DNA of 64,000 nt. Source: Brevibacterium limosum (GTDB lineage: Bacteria; Actinomycetota; Actinomycetes; Actinomycetales; Brevibacteriaceae). Position 1 is the stretch's first letter; every line of letters begins with the position of its first letter. Both the position numbers and the translations under genes were made by a program. Positions 17,498 through 27,183 of this stretch are shown one piece after another. The stretch spans positions 682,001 through 746,000 of the forward strand of contig NZ_CP050154.1 in the NCBI RefSeq assembly GCF_011617705.1, read 5' to 3'. The notes beneath the pieces were generated by a model. That model made no database searches and had not been told where the DNA came from. It saw nothing but the letters and a program-made list of their open reading frames with translations.

Positions 17498-18964
17498 ATG
17501 TCGGAATTCCCAGAGGCCAAGAATTGGAAGATGCTCATCGGCGGAGAATGGGTCGACGCCGCTGACGGCGACACCACCGATGTCATCACCCCGATCGACC
17601 GCAATGTCGTCATCGCCACGGTGCCCAACGGCAAGGAGGCCGACGCCGACCGCGCCGTCAAGGCCGCACGGAAGGCTTTCCCGGAGTGGGCCGCCCTGCC
17701 GTTCAAGGAACGCCAGAAGAAGCTTCTGGCCTGCGCCGATGCGCTCGAAGCCGCGTCGGAAGAGCTCGCCCAGCTGACCGCGCTCGACACCGGAAACGCG
17801 ATCCGCACCCAGGCACGCCCGGAGACGATCACACTGGCCGACCTGTTCCGCTACATGGGCGGGGTCGCCGGTGAGGTCAAGGGCAACACCCTGCCCGCCG
17901 GAGACAAGCAGCTCCAATACACCAAGCGCGTGCCGCTCGGCGTCGTCGCCGGCATCCTGCCGTGGAACTCGCCGCTGATGATCGCCGCCTTCAAGACCCC
18001 TGCGGCGATCGCCGCCGGCAACACGATCGTCCTCAAGTGCGCTGAGGATGCGCCGCTGACGATCCTGAAGATGGCCGAGATCATCGCCGACATCCTGCCC
18101 GCCGGCGTGCTCAACGTCGTCACCGGCAAGGGCTCGGTCATCGGTGAGGCCCTCAACGTCCACGCGGACGTCGACAAGGTCTCGTTCACCGGTTCGACCA
18201 GCGTCGGCCGTCACGTCGCCGAGGTGGCCGGCGGTCGTCTCGCGCATTCGTCGATGGAGCTCGGCGGCAAGAGCCCGAACATCATCTTCCCGGACTCGAA
18301 CGACGACGACACTCTCGAGCAGGTGCTTCTGTCGACCCGCTTCGCCCGCCAGGGACAGTCCTGCACCATGGGTTCGCGGCTGTTCCTCCACGAGGACATC
18401 TACGACGACTTCCTGTCCAAGCTCGTCGACGCGGTCTCGAAGATGAAGGTCGGCGACCCCCGAGACGAGTCCACCGACATCGGCTGCATCATCAACCAGA
18501 AGCAGTACGACCAGGTCGCCAGCTACATCGAGATGGGCAAGTCGATGGACGGCGTCGAGATCGCCTACGACGGCTCCGATTCGCTGACGGTCGGCGAACC
18601 CGGCTTCTACCACGCACCCGTGATCTTCTCGAAGGCGAAGAACGACTGGCAGACCAGCCGCGAGGAGATCTTCGGCCCCGTCCTCTCGGTCATCCCGTGG
18701 AAGGACATCGACGAGGTCATCGACTTGGCCAACGATTCCGACTTCGGCCTCGCGGCCTTCGTCTTCACCAAGGACGTCGACGCGGCCCTGACCATGGCCA
18801 ACCGCATCGAATCCGGCTGGGTGCAGGTCAACCAGGGCGGCGGCCAGCTGGCCGGCCAGTCCTACGGCGGCATGAAGACCTCCGGCTTCGGCCGCGAAGC
18901 CTCGCTCGAGGGCATGCTCGAGGGCTTCACTCAGATCAAGCAGGTCAACATCCGCATCCGCTGA
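17498..18964 (+). CDS. NAD(P)-dependent aldehyde dehydrogenase
   Basis: A 488-residue ALDH that oxidises an aldehyde to its acid. The nucleophile C289 lies in GQSCTMGSRL, the general base E254 in ELGGKSPNIIF, the cofactor loop in FTGSTSVGRHVA, and the N-anchor in LPWNSPLM. Start ATG 17498 follows GAAAGGA by six bases. The gene stands alone, with a long spacer before and 187 bp after. Similar enzymes act on betaine aldehyde, aromatic or semialdehyde substrates; specificity cannot be inferred. Confidence 0.92.
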   Translation: MSEFPEAKNWKMLIGGEWVDAADGDTTDVITPIDRNVVIATVPNGKEADADRAVKAARKAFPEWAALPFKERQKKLLACADALEAASEELAQLTALDTGNAIRTQARPETITLADLFRYMGGVAGEVKGNTLPAGDKQLQYTKRVPLGVVAGILPWNSPLMIAAFKTPAAIAAGNTIVLKCAEDAPLTILKMAEIIADILPAGVLNVVTGKGSVIGEALNVHADVDKVSFTGSTSVGRHVAEVAGGRLAHSSMELGGKSPNIIFPDSNDDDTLEQVLLSTRFARQGQSCTMGSRLFLHEDIYDDFLSKLVDAVSKMKVGDPRDESTDIGCIINQKQYDQVASYIEMGKSMDGVEIAYDGSDSLTVGEPGFYHAPVIFSKAKNDWQTSREEIFGPVLSVIPWKDIDEVIDLANDSDFGLAAFVFTKDVDAALTMANRIESGWVQVNQGGGQLAGQSYGGMKTSGFGREASLEGMLEGFTQIKQVNIRIR

Positions 18965-19151
18965 TCCGGATTCCCTCCCACTCACCCCGTCGTCACGGTC
19001 ACCGATTCGGTGCCGCGCGGCGGGGTGATGCGGTTGGCTGCGGCGGTTCAGGGACCGACCTCACAGTCGCAGCGGCGCGCCGGAAATTTCGGTCCCGCCG
19101 ATCGGGCGATAATATAGATGCACAGACACCTCTCGAAGGAGCACAACCTCT

Positions 19152-19418
19152 ATGCCGCCGAATGACGACACCTCAGAACTGAGCGAGCTTGAGGTGGCCG
19201 TTTTGGAGTTCGAGCGGCGGTGGTGGAAATACGGAGGCGCCAAGGACCACGCGATCCGTGAGCGCTTCGACATGTCGGCCACCAGCTACTTCCAGATTCT
19301 GAACTCGCTTCTCGACAACCCTGCAGCTCTGGCCAGCGACCCCATGCTGGTCAAGCGCCTTCGCCGGATCCGCAGCACGCGGCAGAGCGAACGCGCCCAA
19401 GCCCGCGTCTCGAGGTAG
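19152..19418 (+). CDS. DUF3263 family small protein
   Basis: An 88-residue protein of a family found mainly in actinobacteria. Typical features are the acidic N-terminus ELSELEVAVLEFERRWWK, the central AIRERFDMSATSYFQILN, which looks like a helix-turn-helix, and the basic tail. The function is not known; a DNA-binding role is only an inference from the helical pattern. AAGGAG lies ten bases before ATG. It is followed after two bases by the LytR_C gene, and this gene order recurs in related genomes (recalled, not checked). Confidence 0.85.
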   Translation: MPPNDDTSELSELEVAVLEFERRWWKYGGAKDHAIRERFDMSATSYFQILNSLLDNPAALASDPMLVKRLRRIRSTRQSERAQARVSR

Positions 19419-19420
19419 AC

Positions 19421-19984
19421 ATGACCGACGAATTCGACGAGATCGAGCCCGGCCGGCGCAGCGGTGCCCATCGACAGGAGTCCGCAGCGTCGTCGAATAT
19501 CGGTGCCATCTCGCTGGTCATCGTGCTCGCGCTGGTCGCGGTCCTGCTCGTCGTGGCCGCCATCAACATCATCTTCTCCTCGATGGGCAACCCTGAGTCG
19601 AAGATCGCCGACCCACCGGCCTCCGAGTCGGCATCGGCTGAACCCTCACCGAGCGAGAGCGAAGTCAGCGTCGCAGACGACTCGATCACCGTCGATGTCC
19701 TCAACGGATCCGGCGTCTCCGGTGCTGCGAAGAAGTTCTCCGAAGCGGTCGAGGAGAAGGGGTGGAAGCTCGGCCAGGTCGGCAACTACTCGACGAACCT
19801 CACGGATTCGACCGTGTACTACAACGGCGAGGAGAACGCCTCGCAGGCGAAGCTCGTGGCCGAATCGCTGGGCGTCTCGGCCACGGAGGCCTCCACGGAC
19901 TTCGAAGCCGACATCACCGTCGTCATCTGCTCGGACATCGCCGATCGCGGACCCGAACCCAGCGAAGGCGGGGACTCGGAGTGA
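19421..19984 (+). CDS. LytR C-terminal domain membrane protein
   Basis: A 187-residue protein with a short cytoplasmic N-terminus, one membrane span (about residues 26-50), a Ser/Glu-rich stalk and an extracellular LytR_C domain (ITVDVLNGSGVSGAAKKF...). The domain is named from LytR-CpsA-Psr wall-polymer ligases but here stands without the catalytic LCP part, so a regulatory or scaffold role in the envelope is plausible rather than shown. It begins two bases after the DUF3263 stop, indicating co-transcription. Confidence 0.88.
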   Translation: MTDEFDEIEPGRRSGAHRQESAASSNIGAISLVIVLALVAVLLVVAAINIIFSSMGNPESKIADPPASESASAEPSPSESEVSVADDSITVDVLNGSGVSGAAKKFSEAVEEKGWKLGQVGNYSTNLTDSTVYYNGEENASQAKLVAESLGVSATEASTDFEADITVVICSDIADRGPEPSEGGDSE

Positions 19985-20448
19985 TTCGAGCCGCGGTTGT
20001 GCGGCAGCGCGACTGAGTCGGCGGCAGCGGCTCGGCCTCGGCCGCCGCGGTTGCCGGGAGCTCATGGATCGGCGGCCCGGCCCGGGTTCGGTCGCCGCCA
20101 TTGCGGTGGGGTCATGACTCGGCGGGCCGCCTCGGCGAATTTCTGACCGAACGGTCTGATTTCGCTCGCGACAATCCCCGCTGTGAACAGGGAAGAAACC
20201 CTCAGATAACGAATCTATAACAGTATTGAACCGCTCTAGGCGGGATGCGTGCCTGCGGTAGAGTTGCAACAGCTAGGCAAGCACAGCACCTTGTGTTCTA
20301 ATCGTGCTTCACCGAGATTATTCTCTAGAGGTCAATGAGAGAAGTCGCGGGGTCAGTTGAGTTTTACTAGCTTCCGCATCCCAGACGGGGTCATCTGATC
20401 GCGGCTGTGATGCGGGATTTCAATGGCACTGCACTGTATGGAGAAGTA
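19985..20448 (+). other. Spacer with AT-richer leader of the cold-shock gene
   Basis: No gene is supported here. The first 150 bp are GC-rich with short CCGCGGTTG-type repeats and one GCCTCGGCGA copy (20129). From about 20150 the composition drops in GC, up to the ATG at 20449. A long AT-rich 5' untranslated leader is usual for cspA-type genes, where it folds differently in the cold. I could not assign -35/-10 boxes with confidence. Confidence 0.55.
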
Positions 20449-20652
20449 ATGGCACAAGGTACCGTCAAGTGGTTCAACGCTGAAAAGGGCTACGGATTCA
20501 TCACCCTCGAAGGCGAAAACCAGGACGTGTTCGTTCACTGGAGCGCAATCCAGATGGATGGCTACCGCTCTCTCGAAGAGGGCCAGCAGGTTCAGTTCGA
20601 AGTTGGAGAAGGACAAAAGGGTCCTCAGGCGGAGTCCGTCACCCTCCTCTGA
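20449..20652 (+). CDS. Cold-shock protein (CspA family)
   Basis: A 67-residue single-domain cold-shock protein that binds single-stranded nucleic acid and acts as RNA chaperone. The RNP1 motif is KGYGFITLE and RNP2-like is [12 protein letters not shown] at 20449 matches the family N-terminus [10 protein letters not shown] and has GGAGAAG four bases upstream; the in-frame ATG at 20407 would add an unrelated peptide. A strong terminator follows 88 bp downstream. Serine/tryptophan in HWSAI instead of HFSAI is common in actinobacteria. Confidence 0.96.
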   Translation: MAQGTVKWFNAEKGYGFITLEGENQDVFVHWSAIQMDGYRSLEEGQQVQFEVGEGQKGPQAESVTLL

Positions 20653-20739
20653 GACTGGCTGCTATCAGCACAGTTTTCTGATCCGCTGCGGTGGGTTGTC
20701 GGAATGTCCTGCGGGTCGACCGGCGTCAACCGCACGGGG

Positions 20740-20774
20740 AAAGCGCCGAGCAGGCAACTGCTCGGCGCTTTTCA
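20740..20774 (+). terminator. Intrinsic terminator of the cold-shock gene
   Basis: A perfect 14-bp stem AAAGCGCCGAGCAG / CTGCTCGGCGCTTT with a GCAA tetraloop, followed by TTC. It is the textbook form and probably also stops antisense transcription. Confidence 0.92.
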
Positions 20775-21167
20775 GTGCCCTCGGGCGGGGTAGGCTGCCC
20801 ACGGGCGGTAAGCCACGGGATCGTGGCCCATTTGACGCCTGCGACTTGCTGGTCATGGATCAACCGACGTAATTGACCACCTTGTTTCGTAATGCTCACT
20901 TTCCTCGGTGTGTTTTTCAGAGAAGACAGTACCGAATGCCGAAAGTGCGGACGGGGAGGCCTCTGGAGTCGACCTGCGGGTCGCGGTCGGAGTCTGTTCG
21001 CAGGCTTGGGGCGCGAGCCGAGGGCAGGATCTGAGGCCCGCACCATCCCGGGCGCGCCGCCTGCGCCAGTCGTTTCGCCCTGGGCCGAACTGTCCTGTGC
21101 GCCGTCACCGTGCGCCGAGAACTCGCGGATCGCAGCGGTCCACGCCCGTCATGGCGGGCGACGAATA
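20775..21167. other. Gene-free stretch upstream of groEL
   Basis: About 390 bp between the cold-shock terminator and the CIRCE element. Open frames of up to 100 codons exist on both strands but none shows a recognisable domain, a good start site or neighbour logic, and I do not call a gene. A short hairpin CGCCCG/CGGGCG lies at about 21144-21160. Confidence 0.5.
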
Positions 21168-21197
21168 TTTGCACTCGCATGGGTAGAGTGCTAAATC
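21168..21197 (+). promoter_or_regulatory. CIRCE operator overlapping the groEL promoter
   Basis: TTTGCACTC-N9-GAGTGCTAA (21168-21194) differs from the CIRCE consensus TTAGCACTC-N9-GAGTGCTAA at one base of the left arm. The same DNA reads as a promoter: -35 TTGCAC (21169-21174), 17-bp spacer, -10 TAAATC (21192-21197). HrcA binding here would block RNA polymerase directly, giving heat induction of groEL. hrcA itself is not in the window. Confidence 0.9.
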
Positions 21198-21344
21198 TAG
21201 TACTGGTGAAAACCGACGGGTTCCCACCAGTCGTCTCGAGAGCGTGGTCCATATGTGGAATGGAACATGCGGACACACTCTCTGCCGTCGCGGGCGTTGA
21301 CGACTGCTCTGGATTCCCACTCCACTCCATCAGGGAGGATCTAA

Positions 21345-22994
<1,650 letters not shown>

Positions 22995-23015
22995 TAGTCC
23001 CCGCTCGTTCGATCG

Positions 23016-23053
23016 GCCGTGCCGGTGCCCGCAAGGGCGCCGGCACGGCTTTT
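23016..23053 (+). terminator. Intrinsic terminator of groEL
   Basis: A 15-bp stem GCCGTGCCGGTGCCC / GGGCGCCGGCACGGC (one G-T wobble) with a GCAA loop, followed by TTTTC. Confidence 0.93.
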
Positions 23054-23084
23054 CTCATGCTCGCTTTCCCGGTCGTGTTTCCGT

Positions 23085-23150
23085 CGTTCCCGGGCAGAGC
23101 GTCTCGCATTCCCGGGCAGAGGGTCCCGCATTCCCGGGCCGAGCGCCCGG
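23085..23150 (+). repeat. 22-bp tandem repeat in the spacer after groEL
   Basis: Three imperfect 22-bp units, CATTCCCGGGCAGAGSGTCY-like, occupy 23085-23106, 23107-23128 and 23129-23150, with a decayed unit on each side. Each unit contains CCCGGG. There is no spacer between units, so this is not CRISPR-like. Confidence 0.8.
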
Positions 23151-23225
23151 CATTCTCGAATTCTCTCGCCGAGGCTGCTCACCGAACCGTTGTTCAGCCG
23201 CCTGCGCTCCGCATAGGCTGGGTCT

Positions 23226-23609
23226 ATGACCTTCACCGGCACCGATGCCTGCGGAAACAGTCCGAAGAACGTCTTCGTCGCAACGTTCGAAGAGAATCTC
23301 TTCAACGGGGACGGAGATGCCCTCGCCGAGGCGGTCGCTGACGACTGCGTCCTCCAGATCGTTCACCCGACCGACGTCGAAACCCACACGGGTCGCGAAG
23401 GCGTCCTCGAGGCGCTGCTGAAGCTGTCCGCTCATTCGCCCGAGGTCGGACACCTCGAAGCAGCGATCACCCACGGCAAGGCTGCGGCCGCGTGGGGGTA
23501 CTGGCAGGCCGAGGCGGACGGCGACGATCTGCGGCACTTCTCGCACACGATGTGGTTCACCACGCACAGAGCGCAGGACTTCGGACAGATCCGGATCTTC
23601 CAGGTCTGA
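23226..23609 (+). CDS. NTF2-like (SnoaL-type) small protein
   Basis: A 127-residue protein with the pattern of the NTF2-like cone fold: an N-terminal helix FVATFEENLFNGDGDALAEA, VADDCVLQIVHPT, then a GREGVLEALLKL helix and three strands ending FGQIRIFQV. Members range from enzymes to binding proteins, and no catalytic dyad can be named here. It is a single gene between the groEL repeat spacer and a convergent DUF1707 gene 9 bp away. Confidence 0.72.
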   Translation: MTFTGTDACGNSPKNVFVATFEENLFNGDGDALAEAVADDCVLQIVHPTDVETHTGREGVLEALLKLSAHSPEVGHLEAAITHGKAAAAWGYWQAEADGDDLRHFSHTMWFTTHRAQDFGQIRIFQV

Positions 23610-23618
23610 GCCGAACCC

Positions 23619-24386
23619 TCAGTCCCACGGGTTGTCACGGTGATGACGGCGCTGCGCCCTGCGCCGGTTCCGATCATCCCGGCGTGAGATCTGCCCGGGG
23701 GAGAACGGCGGGTGGGGCGGGTGCGGCGGCTGCAGCCCCGTACCGAAATCGGATTCGAAATCGCGTTCTTGCGGTTCGCCCTGCTCGAGCTGTCGTTTGG
23801 CTTCAGCATCGCCGAGGTGGGCCCGAGCCCGGCGAGTCAGCTCCTTCTTCCGGTTGCGGATGATCTCGTCCTTGTGCGCGATGCGCCCCAATCCGCCTAA
23901 GAGCATGGGGACGATGACGAAGATCGGCCAGAAGAAGATGAACTCACCGCGCGCGATCGACATGACCGCCCAGATCGCGAGCGTGATCCCGACAGGACCT
24001 GCGACGGCGCCGAGCAACGACCTGCGCACCCGATCCCGGTAGTACCTCTGCGCCGCAGCATCGATCTGCTCGGGAGTGATCGGCACCCGGTCGTCCTCGA
24101 GACGTGCCAGAGCCTGCGCGCGCCCCGCCTCGTCGAGCCTGCCCGGTTCGACATCGGTGGGATCGGTGAGGACGAGATCCTCGATCAGCGCTGGGACTTC
24201 ACCGAGCGTCTTGATCTTCGCGGCCGCCTCGGTGCGCTCATCGAACTCCTCCACATCGAGCTGCCCGAGGGCATAGCCCTCCGAGAGGACATCACTGACG
24301 ATCGCGCGATCGGCATCAGAGGCTCGGACCTGCCCATACGACCGCGGATCTGTGCTGAACCGCGACCAGAGGGGACTGGCGTTCAT
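23619..24386 (-). CDS. DUF1707/2TM-domain membrane protein
   Basis: A 255-residue protein. The N-terminal 60 residues match DUF1707 (VRASDADRAIVSDVLSEGYA, LDVEEFDERTEAA), a small actinobacterial domain often linked to SHOCT-like oligomerisation. Residues 110-175 contain two membrane spans (2TM pattern), and the C-terminus is basic and His/Pro-rich. ATG 24386 is preferred because DUF1707 begins right after it; the frame is open further upstream without domain support. It is divergent from the TSUP carrier gene. Function unknown. Confidence 0.82.
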   Translation of the reverse strand: MNASPLWSRFSTDPRSYGQVRASDADRAIVSDVLSEGYALGQLDVEEFDERTEAAAKIKTLGEVPALIEDLVLTDPTDVEPGRLDEAGRAQALARLEDDRVPITPEQIDAAAQRYYRDRVRRSLLGAVAGPVGITLAIWAVMSIARGEFIFFWPIFVIVPMLLGGLGRIAHKDEIIRNRKKELTRRARAHLGDAEAKRQLEQGEPQERDFESDFGTGLQPPHPPHPPFSPGQISRRDDRNRRRAQRRHHRDNPWD

Positions 24387-24462
24387 GGTGAATACTCTAA
24401 CCCCGCGGTCAGTGGTGAGACTGAGCGTCAGCCGGGAATCGGGCTGAGCTAAACTCGACCGG

Positions 24463-25212
24463 GTGGAACCCGTCGTCGTGCTCATCCTCTTCGCCGTGTT
24501 CCTCGGTGCATTGTCCCAGCGCGTCACCGGGATGGGATTCGGCCTGGTCAGCGGCCCGTTCCTCGTCCTCCTCCTCGACCCGTTCAGCGGAGTCATCCTC
24601 GTCAACATCTGCGGAATCGTCGCCTCCTTCTCCGTCTTCGTCCGCACCTTCGCCGAGGTGGAATGGCCTCCGTTCCGCCACCTTGCCCTGGGTGCGGTGA
24701 TCGGAACGATCCCCGGCGCGCTCCTCTCGTCATCGATGCCCACCCCACCCCTGCAGATTCTCATCGGTGCGCTCATCGTCATCTCCCTCATCAGCTCACT
24801 GACCTTGGGGAAGCTGGGGCGGGCGATACCCGCGAACCTCGGCACCAGGCTGACGGCCGGGCTCTTCTCCGGGGCGATGTCGGCGGCAGCGGGAGCCGGG
24901 GGACCGGCAGTCAGCGCCTACGCTGTGCTGACGAACTGGGAGCAGCGGTCGTTCGCGGCCACCCTGCAGCCGTTCCTGGTCGTCGGGACCGCCTCGGCGG
25001 TGGTGATGAAGGTGATCATCAACGGAGGGACCTGGCCGCATCTGGAGGTCGGGGTCTGGATCGGGCTCGGAGCCGTCCTCCTGGCCGGGCTCGTCGGCGG
25101 TGATTGGCTCTCCCGTCACATCGATGCGGCGATCGCGCGGATCGGGATGCTCGTCCTCGCTTTCGGCGGAGGAATCGCGGCCTTGGTCAAAGGCGTCGTG
25201 GGACTGGTCTGA
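24463..25212 (+). CDS. TauE/SafE (TSUP) family permease
   Basis: A 249-residue membrane protein with about eight spans and the two repeated TSUP halves: GALSQRVTGMGFGLVSGP and SGAMSAAAGAGGPAVSAY. Members export sulfite, sulfoacetate or related organosulfur anions; the substrate here is open. The start is GTG 24463, 76 bp from the divergent DUF1707 gene. No sulfur-metabolism genes are adjacent. Confidence 0.85.
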   Translation: MEPVVVLILFAVFLGALSQRVTGMGFGLVSGPFLVLLLDPFSGVILVNICGIVASFSVFVRTFAEVEWPPFRHLALGAVIGTIPGALLSSSMPTPPLQILIGALIVISLISSLTLGKLGRAIPANLGTRLTAGLFSGAMSAAAGAGGPAVSAYAVLTNWEQRSFAATLQPFLVVGTASAVVMKVIINGGTWPHLEVGVWIGLGAVLLAGLVGGDWLSRHIDAAIARIGMLVLAFGGGIAALVKGVVGLV

Positions 25213-25314
25213 ACGAGCTTCGGGACTGAGCGGATATGGGGCACAGGTTCAGACGCCTGTCAGTTTCATCGGGCATACTGTTCGAGGACAAAGCTAGCCT
25301 GGGAGGCATGGATC

Positions 25315-26136
25315 GTGACCGAAGTATTTCTGTTGCTGCTCGTTGTTCTCGGGGCCGTTTTCTTCATCGGTCACCGCAAGGAGAAGCAGCGGCAGCGGGA
25401 ATTGCACGCCGCCGAACTTCAGCAGGTGAAGAAGACTGCTGAAGAGGACGTCACCTCATTCGGTGAGGAAGTCGCCGAACTCGATGTCATCACCGCCGGT
25501 GTCGACCTCGACACTGGCGGTGCGCAGGACTACAAGCAGGCACTCGACTCGTACGACGTCGCCAAGGAGACCCTCGAGAAGGTCTCCGAACCCACTGACA
25601 TCCGCCACGTCACCGAGGCGCTCGAAGACGGCCGTTACGCCGCCAAGTGCGTTCGCGCCCGGGTCGAAGGCAAACCGCTTCCCGTGCGTCGCCCGCCCTG
25701 CTTCTTCAACCCTCAGCACGGCCCCTCCGTCGAAGACATCGACTGGGCTCCGGCCGGCGGTCAGCTGCGTCCGGTGCCGGTATGCGCAGCCGACGCCGAG
25801 CGTGTTGCGGTCGGCGCCGATCCGCTGGTGCGCAAGGTCGTCACCGGCGACGGACACACCCGTCGCGCCTACTGGGAGGCCGGACCGGCCTACGCCGAAT
25901 ACAACCGCGGCTACTTCAACTCCTATGCAGGCTCCGGTCTGCTGCCCGGCGTCCTCATGGGTGCCATGCTCTTCGGCGGAATGGGCGGCGGCTGGGACGG
26001 CGCCTACGGAGGCGACATGGGCGACGCCGGCGGAGACGCCGGTGGAGACATGGGCGGCGGTGACGGCGGCGGCTTCTTCGGCGGCGACGGCGGTGACGGC
26101 GGAGGCCTGTTCGACGGCTTCGGTGACCTGTTCTGA
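25315..26136 (+). CDS. Membrane-anchored protein with Gly-rich tail, family not recognised
   Basis: A 273-residue protein. Residues 2-19 form a membrane anchor, followed by a charged segment KEKQRQRELHAAELQQ and a helical domain (to about 120) with EDGRYAAKCVRARVEGK. A cysteine-containing module PPCFFNPQHGPS...VPVCAADAERVA sits in the middle, and the last 70 residues are GGDMGGGDGGGF-like glycine repeats. The gene starts at GTG with GGGAGG eight bases upstream and overlaps the next ATG by one base. Similar proteins with a cysteine pair and Gly-rich end occur in actinobacteria; no function is claimed. The Gly tail could be a flexible, possibly secreted or phase-separating segment. Confidence 0.75.
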   Translation: MTEVFLLLLVVLGAVFFIGHRKEKQRQRELHAAELQQVKKTAEEDVTSFGEEVAELDVITAGVDLDTGGAQDYKQALDSYDVAKETLEKVSEPTDIRHVTEALEDGRYAAKCVRARVEGKPLPVRRPPCFFNPQHGPSVEDIDWAPAGGQLRPVPVCAADAERVAVGADPLVRKVVTGDGHTRRAYWEAGPAYAEYNRGYFNSYAGSGLLPGVLMGAMLFGGMGGGWDGAYGGDMGDAGGDAGGDMGGGDGGGFFGGDGGDGGGLFDGFGDLF

Positions 26137-26354
26137 TGGAGACGATCGAGATCCGCGGCGAGTCGATCAGGCTCGGCCAGCTGCTCAAACTCCATGGAGT
26201 CGCCGAACACGGCGCTATGGCCAAAGACATGATCGCCGACGGTGAGGTCAGCGTCAACGGTGAGGTCGAGACCCGCCGCGGTGCCACGATCCGTCACGGC
26301 GACCGCGTCGAAGCCCTCGGCGAAGTCATCGAGGTGGCTGCCGAACAGGACTGA
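26136..26354 (+). CDS. S4-domain RNA-binding protein
   Basis: A 72-residue stand-alone S4 domain of the YaaA/RlbA type (IRLGQLLKLHGVAEHGAMAK, EVSVNGEVETRRGA, GDRVEALGE). S4 domains bind structured RNA such as rRNA. ATG shares its first base with the upstream stop (TGATG), so it is translationally coupled to the Gly-tailed membrane protein, an odd pairing. Confidence 0.88.
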   Translation: METIEIRGESIRLGQLLKLHGVAEHGAMAKDMIADGEVSVNGEVETRRGATIRHGDRVEALGEVIEVAAEQD

Positions 26355-26428
26355 CAGCTCTGCCGTCTGAACCGACTGCCGGTCCGGCAAGCAGAACTGT
26401 ACAGACAGAGCTGACAGCTTCATATGCG

Positions 26429-26462
26429 CATGGAGGGCGTCCCCGCGGGGACGCCCTCCATG
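26429..26462. terminator. Bidirectional hairpin between convergent genes
   Basis: A perfect 16-bp inverted repeat CATGGAGGGCGTCCCC / GGGGACGCCCTCCATG around GC. It lies between the S4 gene (plus) and pspAB (minus). T-tracts are weak on both sides. The adjacent stretch 26488-26545 has four CTGCAG-centred short repeats, the last containing the pspAB stop. Confidence 0.75.
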
Positions 26463-26537
26463 GCTCTGTTCGGATGGAGATTGCTCACTGCAGCTGGATT
26501 TCCCACTGCAGCGGGGCGCCTACTGCAGCGCGATCGC

Positions 26538-27137
26538 CTACTGCAGCTCGGGGGCACCGGGGGTGTCGTTCATGCCCGGGGCATCCCACAGTGCCGACCA
26601 GTTCGAGGTGTCCTCTTCGAACGGCAGCTCACCGGAGAGGACGCCCTTGACCTGAATCTCCAAGGGGTTGTCCCGCTGCTTCGGACCCGACTGGACGAAC
26701 GGGTAGAAGGTCCCGCGCTTGTACTGGTAGACCAGCGCCATCCGACGCCCGTCGGGATGGACGAAGTACACGGTCGTGCACAGCAGCATCGTGTCGAAGC
26801 CCTGGCTGACCAGCGCCGAGTTCACGGCATGGATGTTCGTGACGAGATTGACCACCTCGGCGTTCGCATCTGCCACGACCTGCCAGGTGAACCCATAGCC
26901 GTCGTTCTCCTGCCGCACCGAAGCTGCCGGGTCGGAGCCGATGAGGGCGACGCTTTCGGACTCGGCCGACTGGAACGCGGCTCCCTCGACCTGACGGAAA
27001 GCGACCGCCCCGACGCCTGTGGGGGTGAAGCCGGTCGCGGCCTGCAGAGTCAGTGCGGCCGGGGGCAGGGCGAACAGGTCGTCGAGGTTGGCCCGTTTCG
27101 GTTTGGATCGACCGAGCAGTGCGTCGAAGAATCCCAT
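26538..27137 (-). CDS. pspAB: PspA-associated protein PspAB
   Basis: A 199-residue cytoplasmic protein matching the actinobacterial PspAB family: start MGFFDALLGRSKPKRANLDD, middle GYGFTWQVV, TVYFVHPDGRRMALVYQYKR, and end FEEDTSNWSALWDAPGMN. It is the last gene of pspA-pspAA-htpX-pspAB, 46 bp after htpX. The exact role is unknown; conservation with PspA and HtpX links it to membrane-damage responses. Confidence 0.88.
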   Translation of the reverse strand: MGFFDALLGRSKPKRANLDDLFALPPAALTLQAATGFTPTGVGAVAFRQVEGAAFQSAESESVALIGSDPAASVRQENDGYGFTWQVVADANAEVVNLVTNIHAVNSALVSQGFDTMLLCTTVYFVHPDGRRMALVYQYKRGTFYPFVQSGPKQRDNPLEIQVKGVLSGELPFEEDTSNWSALWDAPGMNDTPGAPELQ

Positions 27138-27183
27138 GGAGCTCCTAATTCGGTGGTGCGCAGTTCAAGGATGCGGTGGATGC

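Noticed and set aside
20892-21194. 100-codon ORF upstream of groEL
   Set aside because: No family, no ribosome-binding site, runs through the CIRCE and promoter, and overlaps equally long frames on the other strand.
23085-23150. Possible CRISPR array
   Set aside because: Units are contiguous without spacers, repeats are imperfect, and no cas genes are present.
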